The translations under genes and the position numbers were made by a program. Shown in pieces: positions 26,133 through 33,877 of a stretch of DNA of 64,000 nucleotides. The stretch comes from Paraburkholderia ultramafica (GTDB lineage: Bacteria; Pseudomonadota; Gammaproteobacteria; Burkholderiales; Burkholderiaceae). The stretch is from assembly GCF_902859915.1 (NCBI RefSeq), contig NZ_CADIKK010000023.1, positions 1 to 64,000 of the forward strand. The letters are read 5' to 3'. Positions within the stretch are counted from its first letter, which is position 1. Every line of letters begins with the position of its first letter. The notes below the pieces were generated by a model. The model was not told the DNA's origin. It saw nothing but the letters and a program-made list of their open reading frames with translations, and did not search any database.

Positions 26133-28106
26133 ATGGATTTTCTCTTCTTGCGCCGCGCCAGCGTCGGCGCCCGGCTCGCCGTTCTCTCGTGCGTGCTGGT
26201 AGCGTTGCTTTTCGCCACCTTTACGTGGGCGCTCACGCGTGCCGCCGGCACGCAGGTCCGCGATCAGGTGCTCGAGCGCATCGCCGGAAAAGACCGCTCG
26301 ATCGCCGCGATGATCGCGCTGTTCGACAAGGCGCTGTCGGCTGAAGTCGATCGTTCGATGTCGCTGTTCGCGAGCTTCCTGCCCACCGGCTACTCGCTCG
26401 ACGACACGCAGAAGGTCGACATCGGCGGCGTCGCGACGCCAACCATCAAGGCCGGTGACAAAGTCCTGAACATGGACTTCACGATCCCCGACCAGTTTCT
26501 CGAACGCAGCGGCGCGGTGGCCACCGTGTTCGCGCGCAGCGGCGACGACTTCGTGCGCGTGACGACCTCGCTGAAGAAACAGGACGGCTCCCGCGCGATC
26601 GGCACGCTGCTCGACCGCAAGGGGCCGGCATATGCGCTGCTGCTCGCGAACCGCTCCTATACGGGACTGGCCGCGCTGTTCGGCAAACGCCTGATCACGC
26701 AATACCGGCCGATTACCGACGCGAGCGGCCGCGTGATCGGCGCGCTGTTCGTCGGCGTGAATGTGGACAAAGAGATCCAGTCAGTCGAAGACGGCATTCG
26801 CAATCTGAAGATCGGCACGAGCGGCTACTACTTCGTGCTCGACGCGTCGAAGGGCGCGGATCGCGGCAAGCTGATCGTGCATCCGGCCGCCGCCGGCCAG
26901 AAAGCGGACGACGCGAATGCGCCGTATCAGCGGATGCTCGACATGAAGCAAGGCCAGCTCGACTACAGCTCGGCCGATGCGGCACTCGGCGAGCACGACG
27001 CGCGCGACAAATTCGTGTCGTTCATCACCGTGCCGGAATGGCAATGGCTGGTGGGCGGCATCGCGCCACGCGACGAAGTGTTGGCCGACGTCGTCGCGAC
27101 CCGCAATCAATTCCTGCTGCTCGGCTTCGCGCTGGTCGGCGTGTTCGCGATCGTGTTCCTGATCGCGGTGCGGCGTCTGGTGAGCCGTCCGCTCGACGAA
27201 GCGGCGAAAGCCTCCGAGCGTTTCGCGTCAGGCGATCTGAGCGTGCGCGTGGCGCAGAACGGCAACGCGCGCGCCGATGAAATCGGCCGCCTGATGCAGT
27301 CGATCGACGGCATCGGCGAAGGCCTCGCGCGCATCGTTTCGCAGGTGCGCAACGCATCGGCGGATATGAAGGAGGGCACCGAAAAGATCGCCGCCGGCAG
27401 CGGCAATATCGCCGCGCGGATCGCCACCCAGGCGAGCAGCCTCGAGGAAACGGCGGCCAGCATGGAACAGATCACGTCGACCGTGCAGCAGAACGCCGAT
27501 CACGCCACGCAAGCCAACACGCTCGTCACGCACGCCGCCGACGCCGCGCTCGAAGGCGGCCGCGCGGTCGAACGCGTGGTGTCGACGATGGGCGAAATCA
27601 GCCGCTCGTCGCAGAAGATCGCCGAGATCACCACGGTGATCGAAGGCATCGCGTTCCAGACCAACATCCTCGCGCTGAACGCCGCCGTCGAAGCCGCGCG
27701 CGCGGGCGAGCACGGCAAGGGCTTTGCGGTGGTGGCGTCGGAAGTGCGTGCGCTCGCGCAACGCAGCGCGGCGGCGGTGAAGGAGATCGAAGGTCTGATC
27801 GCGACTTCCACGGCAACTGTCGAAAGCGGTTTCCGGATCGCCGAGGAAGCCAGCTCGACGATGCAGGGCATCGTTGCCCAGGTCGGCCAGGTGCGCGCGA
27901 TCATGAGCGAGATCAGCGTCGCGTCACGCGAGCAGTCGGGCGGCATCGAACAGGTCAACCTCGCCGTCACGCAGATCGGCGAGGCGACCCAACAGAACGC
28001 GACGATCGTCGGCGAAGCGGAACTCGCGGCGGCCGAGTTGCGCGAACAGGCTGTGCGTCTTGCGCAGGTGGTCAGCGTGTTCAAGCTCGAAAGCGGGCGC
28101 GAGTGA
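26133..28106 (+). CDS. Methyl-accepting chemotaxis protein with periplasmic Cache domain
   Basis: This 657-residue protein starts at ATG 26133 (MDFLFLRRASVGARL), which places a hydrophobic helix at about 15-37. A Cache-type sensor (about 40-325) shows SYTGLAALFGKRLITQYRPI, GRVIGALFVGVNVD, SGYYFVLDASKG and EWQWLVGGIAPRDEV. A second helix lies near 330-350. The HAMP domain follows (RRLVSRPLDEAAKASERFAS). The signalling domain ends the protein with the conserved tip EGIAFQTNILALNAAVEAAR. It reports a small extracellular ligand to CheA/CheW; the ligand is unknown. No che genes are nearby. Confidence 0.93.
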   Translation: MDFLFLRRASVGARLAVLSCVLVALLFATFTWALTRAAGTQVRDQVLERIAGKDRSIAAMIALFDKALSAEVDRSMSLFASFLPTGYSLDDTQKVDIGGVATPTIKAGDKVLNMDFTIPDQFLERSGAVATVFARSGDDFVRVTTSLKKQDGSRAIGTLLDRKGPAYALLLANRSYTGLAALFGKRLITQYRPITDASGRVIGALFVGVNVDKEIQSVEDGIRNLKIGTSGYYFVLDASKGADRGKLIVHPAAAGQKADDANAPYQRMLDMKQGQLDYSSADAALGEHDARDKFVSFITVPEWQWLVGGIAPRDEVLADVVATRNQFLLLGFALVGVFAIVFLIAVRRLVSRPLDEAAKASERFASGDLSVRVAQNGNARADEIGRLMQSIDGIGEGLARIVSQVRNASADMKEGTEKIAAGSGNIAARIATQASSLEETAASMEQITSTVQQNADHATQANTLVTHAADAALEGGRAVERVVSTMGEISRSSQKIAEITTVIEGIAFQTNILALNAAVEAARAGEHGKGFAVVASEVRALAQRSAAAVKEIEGLIATSTATVESGFRIAEEASSTMQGIVAQVGQVRAIMSEISVASREQSGGIEQVNLAVTQIGEATQQNATIVGEAELAAAELREQAVRLAQVVSVFKLESGRE

Positions 28107-28124
28107 GGTGGGGTTTTCCCTCTC

Positions 28125-28778
28125 TTAAAACTCGACGTCCAGTTCGTCGATCTCTTCCACTTCCAACTGCGCGTCGGCGATCCACTGCTGCATTTCCGGC
28201 AGCGCGATGATTCGTTGTCCGTATTCGACGATCTCCGGATCGAGTTTCACGTCATAGGTCACGAAACGCGTCACCACGGGCGCGTACATCGCGTCCGCGG
28301 CGGTGCGCTCGCCAAACAGAAACGGCCCTCCATACTGTTTCAGGCATTCGCCCCAGATCGTCACGATCCGGTCGATATCCGACTGAGCGCGCGCCCACAC
28401 CTTGAAGCCCGGAAAATGCGCCTTGAGGTTCATCGGCAACGCCGAGCGCAGCGAACTGAAACCCGAATGCATCTCACCGCAAATCGAGCGGCAATGCGCT
28501 CGCGCGCGAACGTCTTTCGGCAACAGCGCGGCTTCCGGTTTCACTTCGTTCAGATATTCCGCAATCGCCAGCGTGTCCCAGACCTTGATGCCTTCGTGCA
28601 CGAGGCACGGCACCAGAATCGACGGCGACAGCAGCAGCAATTCGGCGCGCGCCGCGGGATCGTCGATCGGCATGACGATCTCGTCGAACGGCAGGCCGCT
28701 GAACTTCGTCAGCAGCCAGCCGCGCAGCGACCACGACGAGTAATTCTTGCTGCTGATAGTAAGCGTGGTGTTCGCCAT
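28125..28778 (-). CDS. Glutathione S-transferase family protein
   Basis: The product has 217 residues from ATG 28778, which is preceded by GGAGGAGAA. A thioredoxin-fold N-terminal domain (1-80) has SSKNYSSWSLRGWLLTKFSG and the conserved cis-Pro/Ser pair in SPSILVPCLVHEGIKVWDTL and AIAEYLNE. An all-helical C-terminal domain follows (about 90-217). The Ser in SSWSLRGW is the likely glutathione-activating residue by family position. It is convergent with the upstream chemoreceptor and probably monocistronic. The substrate is unknown. Confidence 0.9.
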   Translation of the reverse strand: MANTTLTISSKNYSSWSLRGWLLTKFSGLPFDEIVMPIDDPAARAELLLLSPSILVPCLVHEGIKVWDTLAIAEYLNEVKPEAALLPKDVRARAHCRSICGEMHSGFSSLRSALPMNLKAHFPGFKVWARAQSDIDRIVTIWGECLKQYGGPFLFGERTAADAMYAPVVTRFVTYDVKLDPEIVEYGQRIIALPEMQQWIADAQLEVEEIDELDVEF

Positions 28779-28997
28779 ACGTTTCTCCTCCAGATCACGC
28801 GTTCGGCCGCCGCCTGCCGGCAGGTATGCACGCCACCGTGCGCGCACGCACCAAAGCGCGGCAGTTCCTGCGCGTTGCATCGACTTGCGCAAATGCCATG
28901 CCAACGCGCGGTAGCGGCTGGGCGCGCGCGGCAGTATGCTTGGCACATGACTTGCCTCTATTCGGGCTCCTTTCTTTCCTGCACTCGTGCGAAGGTT

Positions 28998-30392
28998 ATG
29001 AACCTGTTCGCATACCCCACCTACCAGGCTTGCGCCGACCTGATGCTGCCAATGCGGCACGGCGCAGCACTGATGATTCATTCGCTCGACGCCTGGCCCG
29101 CGTTCGGCGACACATCGCATGGGCGCTCGCTACGCGCATCCTGCGAGCTGTTGACGCTGGCCGGACTCACGCCGGTGCGGCCGCCGTTCGGCATCGGCAG
29201 CGTGGTGACGGAAGGCAAGCAGGTGGCGGTCATCGAAGAAATCGTCGCGCACACGCCATTCTGTTCGCTGCTGCATTTCCGTAAGGACACCACGCCTTCG
29301 ACACCGCAGCCGCGCGTGCTGGTCATCGCGCCGATGTCCGGCCACTTCGCGACACTGCTGCGCGGCACCGTGCGCACGATGCTCGCCGAACACGATGTCT
29401 ACATCACCGATTGGCACAACCCGCGCGACGTGCCATTGAGCCAGGGCCGCTTCGGCTTCAACGAATTCGTGCAGCACGTGATCGACTTCACGGAGAAGAT
29501 CGGGCCCAACTCGCATCTGCTAGCCGTGTGCCAGCCGACCGTCGCAGCGTTGGCCGCGGTCGCGCTGATGGCCGCCGACGATCATCCCGCGCAGCCGGCC
29601 AGCATGACGTTGATGGCCGGGCCGCTCGATACGCGCATCAATCCGACGCGCGTCAACGAACTGGCGAAGGGCAAACCGATCGAGTGGTTCGAGCAGAACC
29701 TGATCAGCGCGGTGCCGTTCGGTTTCGCGGGCGCACATCGGCGCGTGTATCCGGGCTTCGCACAGTTGATCGCGTTCATGTCGATGAACCTCGGCCGCCA
29801 TGTCGACTCGTTCGAGACGATGCACTACGAGCGCGCGAAGGGCGAACCGGCGAAAGCCGACACGATTCACTCTTTCTACGAAGAATACTTCGCGACGATG
29901 GATCTGACAGCCGACTTCTATCTGGAGACCGTCGACACGGTCTTTCAGCGGCATGCACTGCCGCTGCACGAACTCGAAGTGCAAGGACGTCTCGTGGAAC
30001 CGTCGAAAATTCGCCGGACCGCGTTGCTCACGGTGGAAGGCGAGAAAGACGATATCTGCGCGGTCGGGCAGACGCTCGCCGCGCAGGACATGTGCGACAA
30101 GTTGCGGCCGTACCTGAAGACGCATCATGTGCAGACCGGCGTGGGGCACTACGGCGTGTTCAACGGACACCGCTGGGAGCGGCAGATTTATCCGCGCGTG
30201 CGGGCCGTGATTTACGACAACGAGCCGCGCGCAGTGCTGGTCAGTTCGCGGGCACGCACGATCCAGCCGGTTCAAGTGCCTGCTGCAACCGCCGCCGAGG
30301 TCACGGCAGCGGCGCCGGCTGCTGCCGCGGTGGTCGAGGTGGCAGTGGATGCGCAGCCGGCGGCTGGCGGCTCGCATGGCGCCGGCGCTTAG
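28998..30392 (+). CDS. phaZ: Intracellular polyhydroxyalkanoate depolymerase PhaZ
   Basis: The 464-residue protein of the alpha/beta-hydrolase fold degrades stored PHB granules. The nucleophile is Cys178 in LAVCQPT rather than Ser, as in the Ralstonia intracellular depolymerases. The acid is Asp351/Asp352 in EGEKDDICA, and His384 in GVGHYGVFNGHRWE completes the triad. Other family segments are RTMLAEHDVYITDWHNPRDV and YLETVDTVFQRHALP. The last about 45 residues are an Ala/Val-rich tail, possibly granule-associating. ATG 28998 gives the family-like N-terminus MNLFAYPTYQACADL; ATG 28947 would add 17 residues. Confidence 0.9.
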   Translation: MNLFAYPTYQACADLMLPMRHGAALMIHSLDAWPAFGDTSHGRSLRASCELLTLAGLTPVRPPFGIGSVVTEGKQVAVIEEIVAHTPFCSLLHFRKDTTPSTPQPRVLVIAPMSGHFATLLRGTVRTMLAEHDVYITDWHNPRDVPLSQGRFGFNEFVQHVIDFTEKIGPNSHLLAVCQPTVAALAAVALMAADDHPAQPASMTLMAGPLDTRINPTRVNELAKGKPIEWFEQNLISAVPFGFAGAHRRVYPGFAQLIAFMSMNLGRHVDSFETMHYERAKGEPAKADTIHSFYEEYFATMDLTADFYLETVDTVFQRHALPLHELEVQGRLVEPSKIRRTALLTVEGEKDDICAVGQTLAAQDMCDKLRPYLKTHHVQTGVGHYGVFNGHRWERQIYPRVRAVIYDNEPRAVLVSSRARTIQPVQVPAATAAEVTAAAPAAAAVVEVAVDAQPAAGGSHGAGA

Positions 30393-30408
30393 CACTGGCG
30401 CCGGCGCC
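30378..30408. terminator. GC hairpin overlapping the phaZ stop codon
   Basis: An 11-bp perfect stem (30378-30388 with 30398-30408) has a 9-nt loop that contains the phaZ stop codon. There is no T-run, so factor-independent termination is doubtful. It could still stall transcription or protect the 3' end. Confidence 0.4.
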
Positions 30409-30470
30409 AACGGCAGTTCACACAGTGTTTGCACCACTGACGACCGACACGCCGCCTCCTTCCTCGGCAA

Positions 30471-30905
30471 TCAAACCGCGCCGTTCTTCCAGGGCGTCAC
30501 GGCCGGCACTTCGCACGGGCCTTCAACTTCGATCGACTTGAAATCGGCCGGCGAGACGATCTCGAGGTACTCCATGTCTTCCGAGTAGTCGAACAGATAG
30601 TGGACGATGCCCGGCGCCTGATGCACGCAATCGCCGGCGGCGACGAGCGTTTCCTTGTCGCCGTACATGAAGCGCGCCCAGCCTTTCAGCATGATCACGA
30701 TGTGGAAATCGGCCGCATGGCGGTGCCAACCGGTGCCTTGCTCTGGTGCGTGGTTCGCCTTGACCAGTTGCGCGAGTACCTTGCCGCCGGTCGCCTGCGC
30801 GATGCCCAGATCGCGGTAGAGAAAAAAGTCGCGTAAGCCCTGATCCACGTAGGACGTGTCTTGCGGACGGACATGGCTGAATTGCGTGGCGAATTCGGTG
30901 GACAT
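30471..30905 (-). CDS. Cupin-domain protein
   Basis: The product has 144 residues from ATG 30905, preceded by CAGGAG. A single conserved beta-barrel has the first metal motif GTGWHRHAADFHIVIMLKG (about 58-76) and the second motif region GDCVHQAPGIVHYLFDYSED (about 91-110). No catalytic assignment is possible; cupins of this size include sugar-binding, dioxygenase and regulatory proteins. It lies downstream of a truncated flavin-reductase remnant and a 3-hydroxyacyl-CoA dehydrogenase on the same strand. Confidence 0.85.
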   Translation of the reverse strand: MSTEFATQFSHVRPQDTSYVDQGLRDFFLYRDLGIAQATGGKVLAQLVKANHAPEQGTGWHRHAADFHIVIMLKGWARFMYGDKETLVAAGDCVHQAPGIVHYLFDYSEDMEYLEIVSPADFKSIEVEGPCEVPAVTPWKNGAV

Positions 30906-31062
30906 GATCGCGCTCCTGGAGAGTGAGCCGGCGGTTGAAAACGACGCGTGGGAGCGTCGGTTGCAAGCATCAAGCGAGCCAGTTTCAGGGCGCGGGCTTT
31001 GCTTCGCATGGGCGCGCTGCGGCAGGCGGCGCGGCGCGGCGTACTTCAAACGCCGACGGTGT

Positions 31063-31335
31063 TCATGCGCTCGGACGGAACATATCGAACATCTCGCCGA
31101 TTTCGGCGTAGTCGGCGCGATAGCCCGCGCGCATGATCGGCTGCGCGGCGTGCGTATCGAACAGACCGTCTTTCAGATAGGCCTCGTTGATGTGAACGCC
31201 GACCACCTGGCCGAGCGACAGATAATTGTCCACCGGCGTGCCGTCGAGCGCATGCGGACGCACCACTTGCAGCTGTTTGCATTCGAGCGCGGCCGGCGAT
31301 TCGGCGACGTGTGGCACGGCGACGCTCGTGCACCT
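31063..31335 (-). pseudogene. Flavin reductase-family remnant, 5' truncated
   Basis: The frame encodes about 90 residues, beginning after an in-frame stop at 31336-31338 and containing VAESPAALECK, DNYLSLGQVVGVHINEAYLKDG and YAEIGEMFDMFRPSA. These correspond to the C-terminal half of flavin reductase/flavoredoxin-like proteins, whose usual length is about 200 residues. The N-terminal flavin-binding half is missing, and the neighbouring dehydrogenase ends only 13 bases upstream. A GTG at 31315-31317 could start an 84-residue product, but it would lack the FMN site. I read this as a deletion remnant. Confidence 0.7.
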
Positions 31336-31348
31336 TCAGTCGCCTGGA

Positions 31349-32263
31349 TCAGCCGCGGCTGATCACGCGTTTGCGTCCTTCCTTGACCTGCGCCAGATGC
31401 GCGTCGTCCCATTCATAGAAGCCCGCGCCGCTGCGCACGCCGACACGCCCCGCTTCGACCTGCTGACGCAGCAGCTCCAGCACGTCTTCATCTTTGGCGA
31501 GTTCCGGCATCAGATGCGTGGAGATGTCGAGAAAGGTGTCGAGCCCGCCCATGTCCGCGCCTTCGAGCGGTCCGACGATCCCCCAACGGCGTCCAAGGGA
31601 TGCCTTCATGACCCGGTCGACCACATCCGGCGTCGCCGCACCGGAGCGTACGATGTTCAACGCCTCGCGTAGCACCGCGAACTGCAAGCGGTTGCCGACG
31701 AAACCCGGAATCGCCTTCGCCAGCACCACCGGCTCCATGCCGATCGCGCTCATCAGCGCGACGGTCTGCTGCGTGACGTCCGGCGCGGTCGCGGTGCCCG
31801 GCACGACTTCGACGAGCGGAATCATGTGTGGCGGGTTCCAGAAATGCGCGATCAGGAAGCGCTCTTTCGCGCGCAGCGGCGCCACCAGCTGATCGGGCGG
31901 GAAACCGCTGGTGTTGCTCGCGAGAATCGCGTCGTCGGCCAGCAGCCCAGTCAGCGCCGCATACAGGCGGTGCTTCAGTTCAAGCACCTCGGGAATCGCC
32001 TCGATCACGAATTGCGCGGACGCCATCACGTCGAGTTGCGCATGGGTCTCGATGCGCGCAAGCGCCGCCCGTTTGGCCGCCTGGTCGATACGTCCGGCGT
32101 CGATCAATTCGTCCAGCACTGCTTCCGCTTTTGACGCAACGCTCGCGAGACGCGACGGGTCGACGTCGTGGACGATCGTCCTGTGTCCGTGCAATGCGCT
32201 TTGCGTCGCAATGCCGACGCCCATCAACCCCGTGCCCACTACGCCTATCGTTGTTTTCCCCAC
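31349..32263 (-). CDS. 3-hydroxyacyl-CoA dehydrogenase family protein
   Basis: The product has 304 residues from GTG 32263, chosen because CAGGAGAG lies just upstream; an extension to 32302 is unsupported. The N-terminal Rossmann fold shows GVVGTGLMGVGIATQSA. Catalytic segments are IEAIPEVLELKHRLYAAL, LASNTSGFPPDQL and the His-containing AHFWNPPHMIPLVEVVPG, followed by the C-terminal helical domain with IPGFVGNRLQFAVLREA. Family members oxidise 3-hydroxyacyl-CoA or related hydroxy acids with NAD. The substrate is not defined by context. Confidence 0.9.
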   Translation of the reverse strand: MGKTTIGVVGTGLMGVGIATQSALHGHRTIVHDVDPSRLASVASKAEAVLDELIDAGRIDQAAKRAALARIETHAQLDVMASAQFVIEAIPEVLELKHRLYAALTGLLADDAILASNTSGFPPDQLVAPLRAKERFLIAHFWNPPHMIPLVEVVPGTATAPDVTQQTVALMSAIGMEPVVLAKAIPGFVGNRLQFAVLREALNIVRSGAATPDVVDRVMKASLGRRWGIVGPLEGADMGGLDTFLDISTHLMPELAKDEDVLELLRQQVEAGRVGVRSGAGFYEWDDAHLAQVKEGRKRVISRG

Positions 32264-32335
32264 GCCGCTCTCCTGCTGCCGTCGATAAAAGCGTTCAAGC
32301 ATAGCGCAGCGCGCCTTTTCGCAAGCCCGAACGTG

Positions 32336-32372
32336 ACAAAGCCGGTCTTCCGCGAGGAAGGACCGGCTTTGT
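32336..32372. terminator. Bidirectional-type hairpin terminator
   Basis: The arms ACAAAGCCGGTC and GACCGGCTTTGT form a perfect 12-bp stem around a loop that can extend pairing (TTCC with GGAA). It lies between the dehydrogenase (starting upstream on the minus strand) and the small His-rich protein that ends at 32412, and fits termination of the latter. Confidence 0.75.
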
Positions 32373-32411
32373 GGACTTCATGCCGCGGCGGGCGGCGCCG
32401 TCATGCACGCA

Positions 32412-32714
32412 TCAATAGCGGTGCTGCGGCTCACGGTGGTCGTCGTGACGGTGCGGATCGCGATCGTGCGGGTGATTGCGCATCCACTCGTCATGATCCC
32501 AGTAGCGGTGGCCGTCGTAGTAACGGTCGCCATGCCAGCCGATATTGATCGACACACCCACCGGCATCATGTGCGGCTGACCATAAACCGCCGGGCCGTG
32601 GCCGTTCTCGACGATCACCCGTTGCTGGGCGAAGGCACTGCCGGCAGCGAGCAACGCGCCGCCTGCGAGCAGAGTTGCGATGATCGAACGCGATGTCTTG
32701 TTAAAGGTTTTCAT
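32412..32714 (-). CDS. Small secreted His/Asp-rich protein
   Basis: This 100-residue protein has a clear signal peptide with cleavage after AAGSAFA (about 29). The mature part has VIVENGHGPAVYGQPHMMPV, an aromatic stretch GWHGDRYYDGHRYWDHDEW, and a His/Asp/Arg-rich C-terminus ending HDDHREPQHRY. Such tails can bind metal, but no function is established. No neighbour in the same direction suggests a pathway. Confidence 0.8.
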   Translation of the reverse strand: MKTFNKTSRSIIATLLAGGALLAAGSAFAQQRVIVENGHGPAVYGQPHMMPVGVSINIGWHGDRYYDGHRYWDHDEWMRNHPHDRDPHRHDDHREPQHRY

Positions 32715-33148
32715 AGTGATCTCCCATCAAAGTTTGTTTCAAGCCAGCGTCCGTGTTCGTTCGACCTTCGAACTCCGATTTCGGACTCGAACCGGACGCC
32801 GTACGCTTGAGACCAACTTTAGCGGCGCAAACCGCGCGAAGACGTGAGCACTTGTAAGCGGGCATTTCAGAGATGGTGCCGGATGACGGGGCCGCGTTTT
32901 CGCGCTCGACGCCCGTCTACAAAGCCATGCGTCACGGATCGGCCGCGATACGCGTCGGCATGATGTCAGGCGCCGTTACATTCATTTCGTCGGGGAAATA
33001 TTTGGCAAGGCGATACCGTCGCCCGAACCGCCCAAAACAAAAAGCCACGGTACGCGTTTCGCGAACAGTGGCTTCAATCATGCTTTGCGCACCTGAAGTG
33101 CGCGCCCATTGCGCGGTGCTCCGCGCTCTGGACAGTACAACGTGGCTT
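32715..33148. other. Intergenic stretch without a supported gene
   Basis: These 434 bases lie upstream of the His-rich protein and downstream of the 52-residue ORF. They contain the promoter zone of the former and the hairpin terminator of the latter (33042-33074). Two further small GC hairpins are visible around 33082-33120. Long frames here have no plausible starts or family features. Confidence 0.6.
33030..33074 (-). terminator. Terminator of the 52-residue ORF
   Basis: Read on the minus strand, AAGCCAC (33068-33074) pairs with GTGGCTT (33042-33048), followed by a run of T with one G interruption. It lies 75 bases after the ORF stop at 33149. Confidence 0.65.
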
Positions 33149-33307
33149 TTAGTCGGTCAGCTTGAGGCCGAACAACGTAGCTTGGGCTTTGCGCACGCGC
33201 TCCGATTCGCGGCTACGCGCTTCGTACGAATAGTCCGAATCCATCGGCAGATGGGGCGACGCAAAGAGGTCGCTGACCTTTTGGAACAGTGCAAAAATGA
33301 AGCTCAT
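33149..33307 (-). CDS. Small protein of 52 residues, unknown function
   Basis: The frame starts at ATG 33305-33307 and stops at TAA 33149-33151. The product begins MSFIFALFQKVSDLFASPH and ends in KAQATLFGLKLTD, with a hydrophobic N-terminal stretch and a charged middle (ARSRESERVRKAQA). A good ribosome site (GGGAG) lies six bases upstream. Two identical palindromes and a TATACT box sit in front, and a terminator sits behind, so this is a well-formed transcription unit. I do not recognise the family. Confidence 0.7.
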   Translation of the reverse strand: MSFIFALFQKVSDLFASPHLPMDSDYSYEARSRESERVRKAQATLFGLKLTD

Positions 33308-33336
33308 GGCGACTCCCGGTTGGTGACTGCATTTGC

Positions 33337-33374
33337 TAGGGTTTTCCCTTAAGACAGAGTATAGGGTTTTCCCT
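33337..33374 (-). promoter_or_regulatory. Twin palindromes around the promoter of the 52-residue ORF
   Basis: TAGGGTTTTCCCT occurs identically at 33337-33349 and 33362-33374, 25 bases apart; each contains the palindromic ends AGGG/CCCT. On the minus strand a TATACT -10-like box (33358-33363) abuts the upstream copy, and the second copy would lie just past the transcription start. This layout suggests a repressor that binds twice on the same face region. Confidence 0.55.
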
Positions 33375-33432
33375 AGTTAAAAGCTAGTGCAATGCAGCAA
33401 TTTTTCGGTGGATGTGATGTCGCGGCAGCTTC

Positions 33433-33459
33433 TTGTAGTGGTGCGCTGCACCACTACAA
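33433..33459. repeat. Perfect 12-bp inverted repeat
   Basis: TTGTAGTGGTGC (33433-33444) is followed by GCT and its exact reverse complement (33448-33459). It lies between the 52-residue ORF promoter and the end of the gene at 33499. No T-run follows on either strand, so it may be a protein-binding site or an RNA hairpin rather than a terminator. Confidence 0.8.
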
Positions 33460-33498
33460 CGTCCCTCTTTTCAGAATCCTGGGGTCAAAAGCCTTCGG

Positions 33499-33807
33499 CT
33501 ATTGCAGAGTGGTCGATACGGACTTCCGGCTCCGCACCGGTTTCGCGCTCGTTGACGCTTTGCGCGGATTGACAACGGCAGCGTCGAGCGCGCCGGCTGC
33601 GGCGCTGTCCGCACGCAAGAGTGTTGCGCTATTCACGGACACGATCAGGCCCGGCAGCGTTCGCGCGGGATTGTCTTGCGGTTTGACGGACGCTCCCGTC
33701 GCCGAAAACTCGATATTCAACGCCCAGTGGCCTTCGTGGATGCCCTGATCGCGCAGGAGTGCGCCCAGTAGTTCCTCGATGGAAGATTTGTGCTCGCTAG
33801 TCGGCAT
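33499..33807 (-). CDS. Conserved-looking hypothetical protein, 102 residues
   Basis: ATG 33807 is preceded by GGGAGCC. The first about 65 residues look folded (SSIEELLGALLRDQGIHEGH, WALNIEFSATGASV, LPGLIVSVNSATLLRAD), with alternating hydrophobic strands. The last about 35 are Ala/Ser/Lys-rich and probably disordered. There is no signal peptide and no recognised domain. It lies upstream of the 52-residue ORF on the same strand and 70 bases downstream of the Ala-rich membrane protein. Confidence 0.65.
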   Translation of the reverse strand: MPTSEHKSSIEELLGALLRDQGIHEGHWALNIEFSATGASVKPQDNPARTLPGLIVSVNSATLLRADSAAAGALDAAVVNPRKASTSAKPVRSRKSVSTTLQ

Positions 33808-33877
33808 GGTGGCTCCCGTCAGAAGATGCGCTGGCGTATCCGGTCCGGCTTATCGCCGGCGCGGCGGTGACTGGCGA

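Noticed and set aside
28107..28124. GGGGTTTTCCC near the end of the Cache chemoreceptor gene, similar to the twin palindromes at 33337
   Set aside because: The flanks lack the palindromic AGGG/CCCT ends and it is a single copy between convergent genes.
32873..33352. A plus-strand frame of 159 codons in the gap before the small ORF
   Set aside because: It runs antisense through the better supported 52-residue gene and has no domain pattern or ribosome site.
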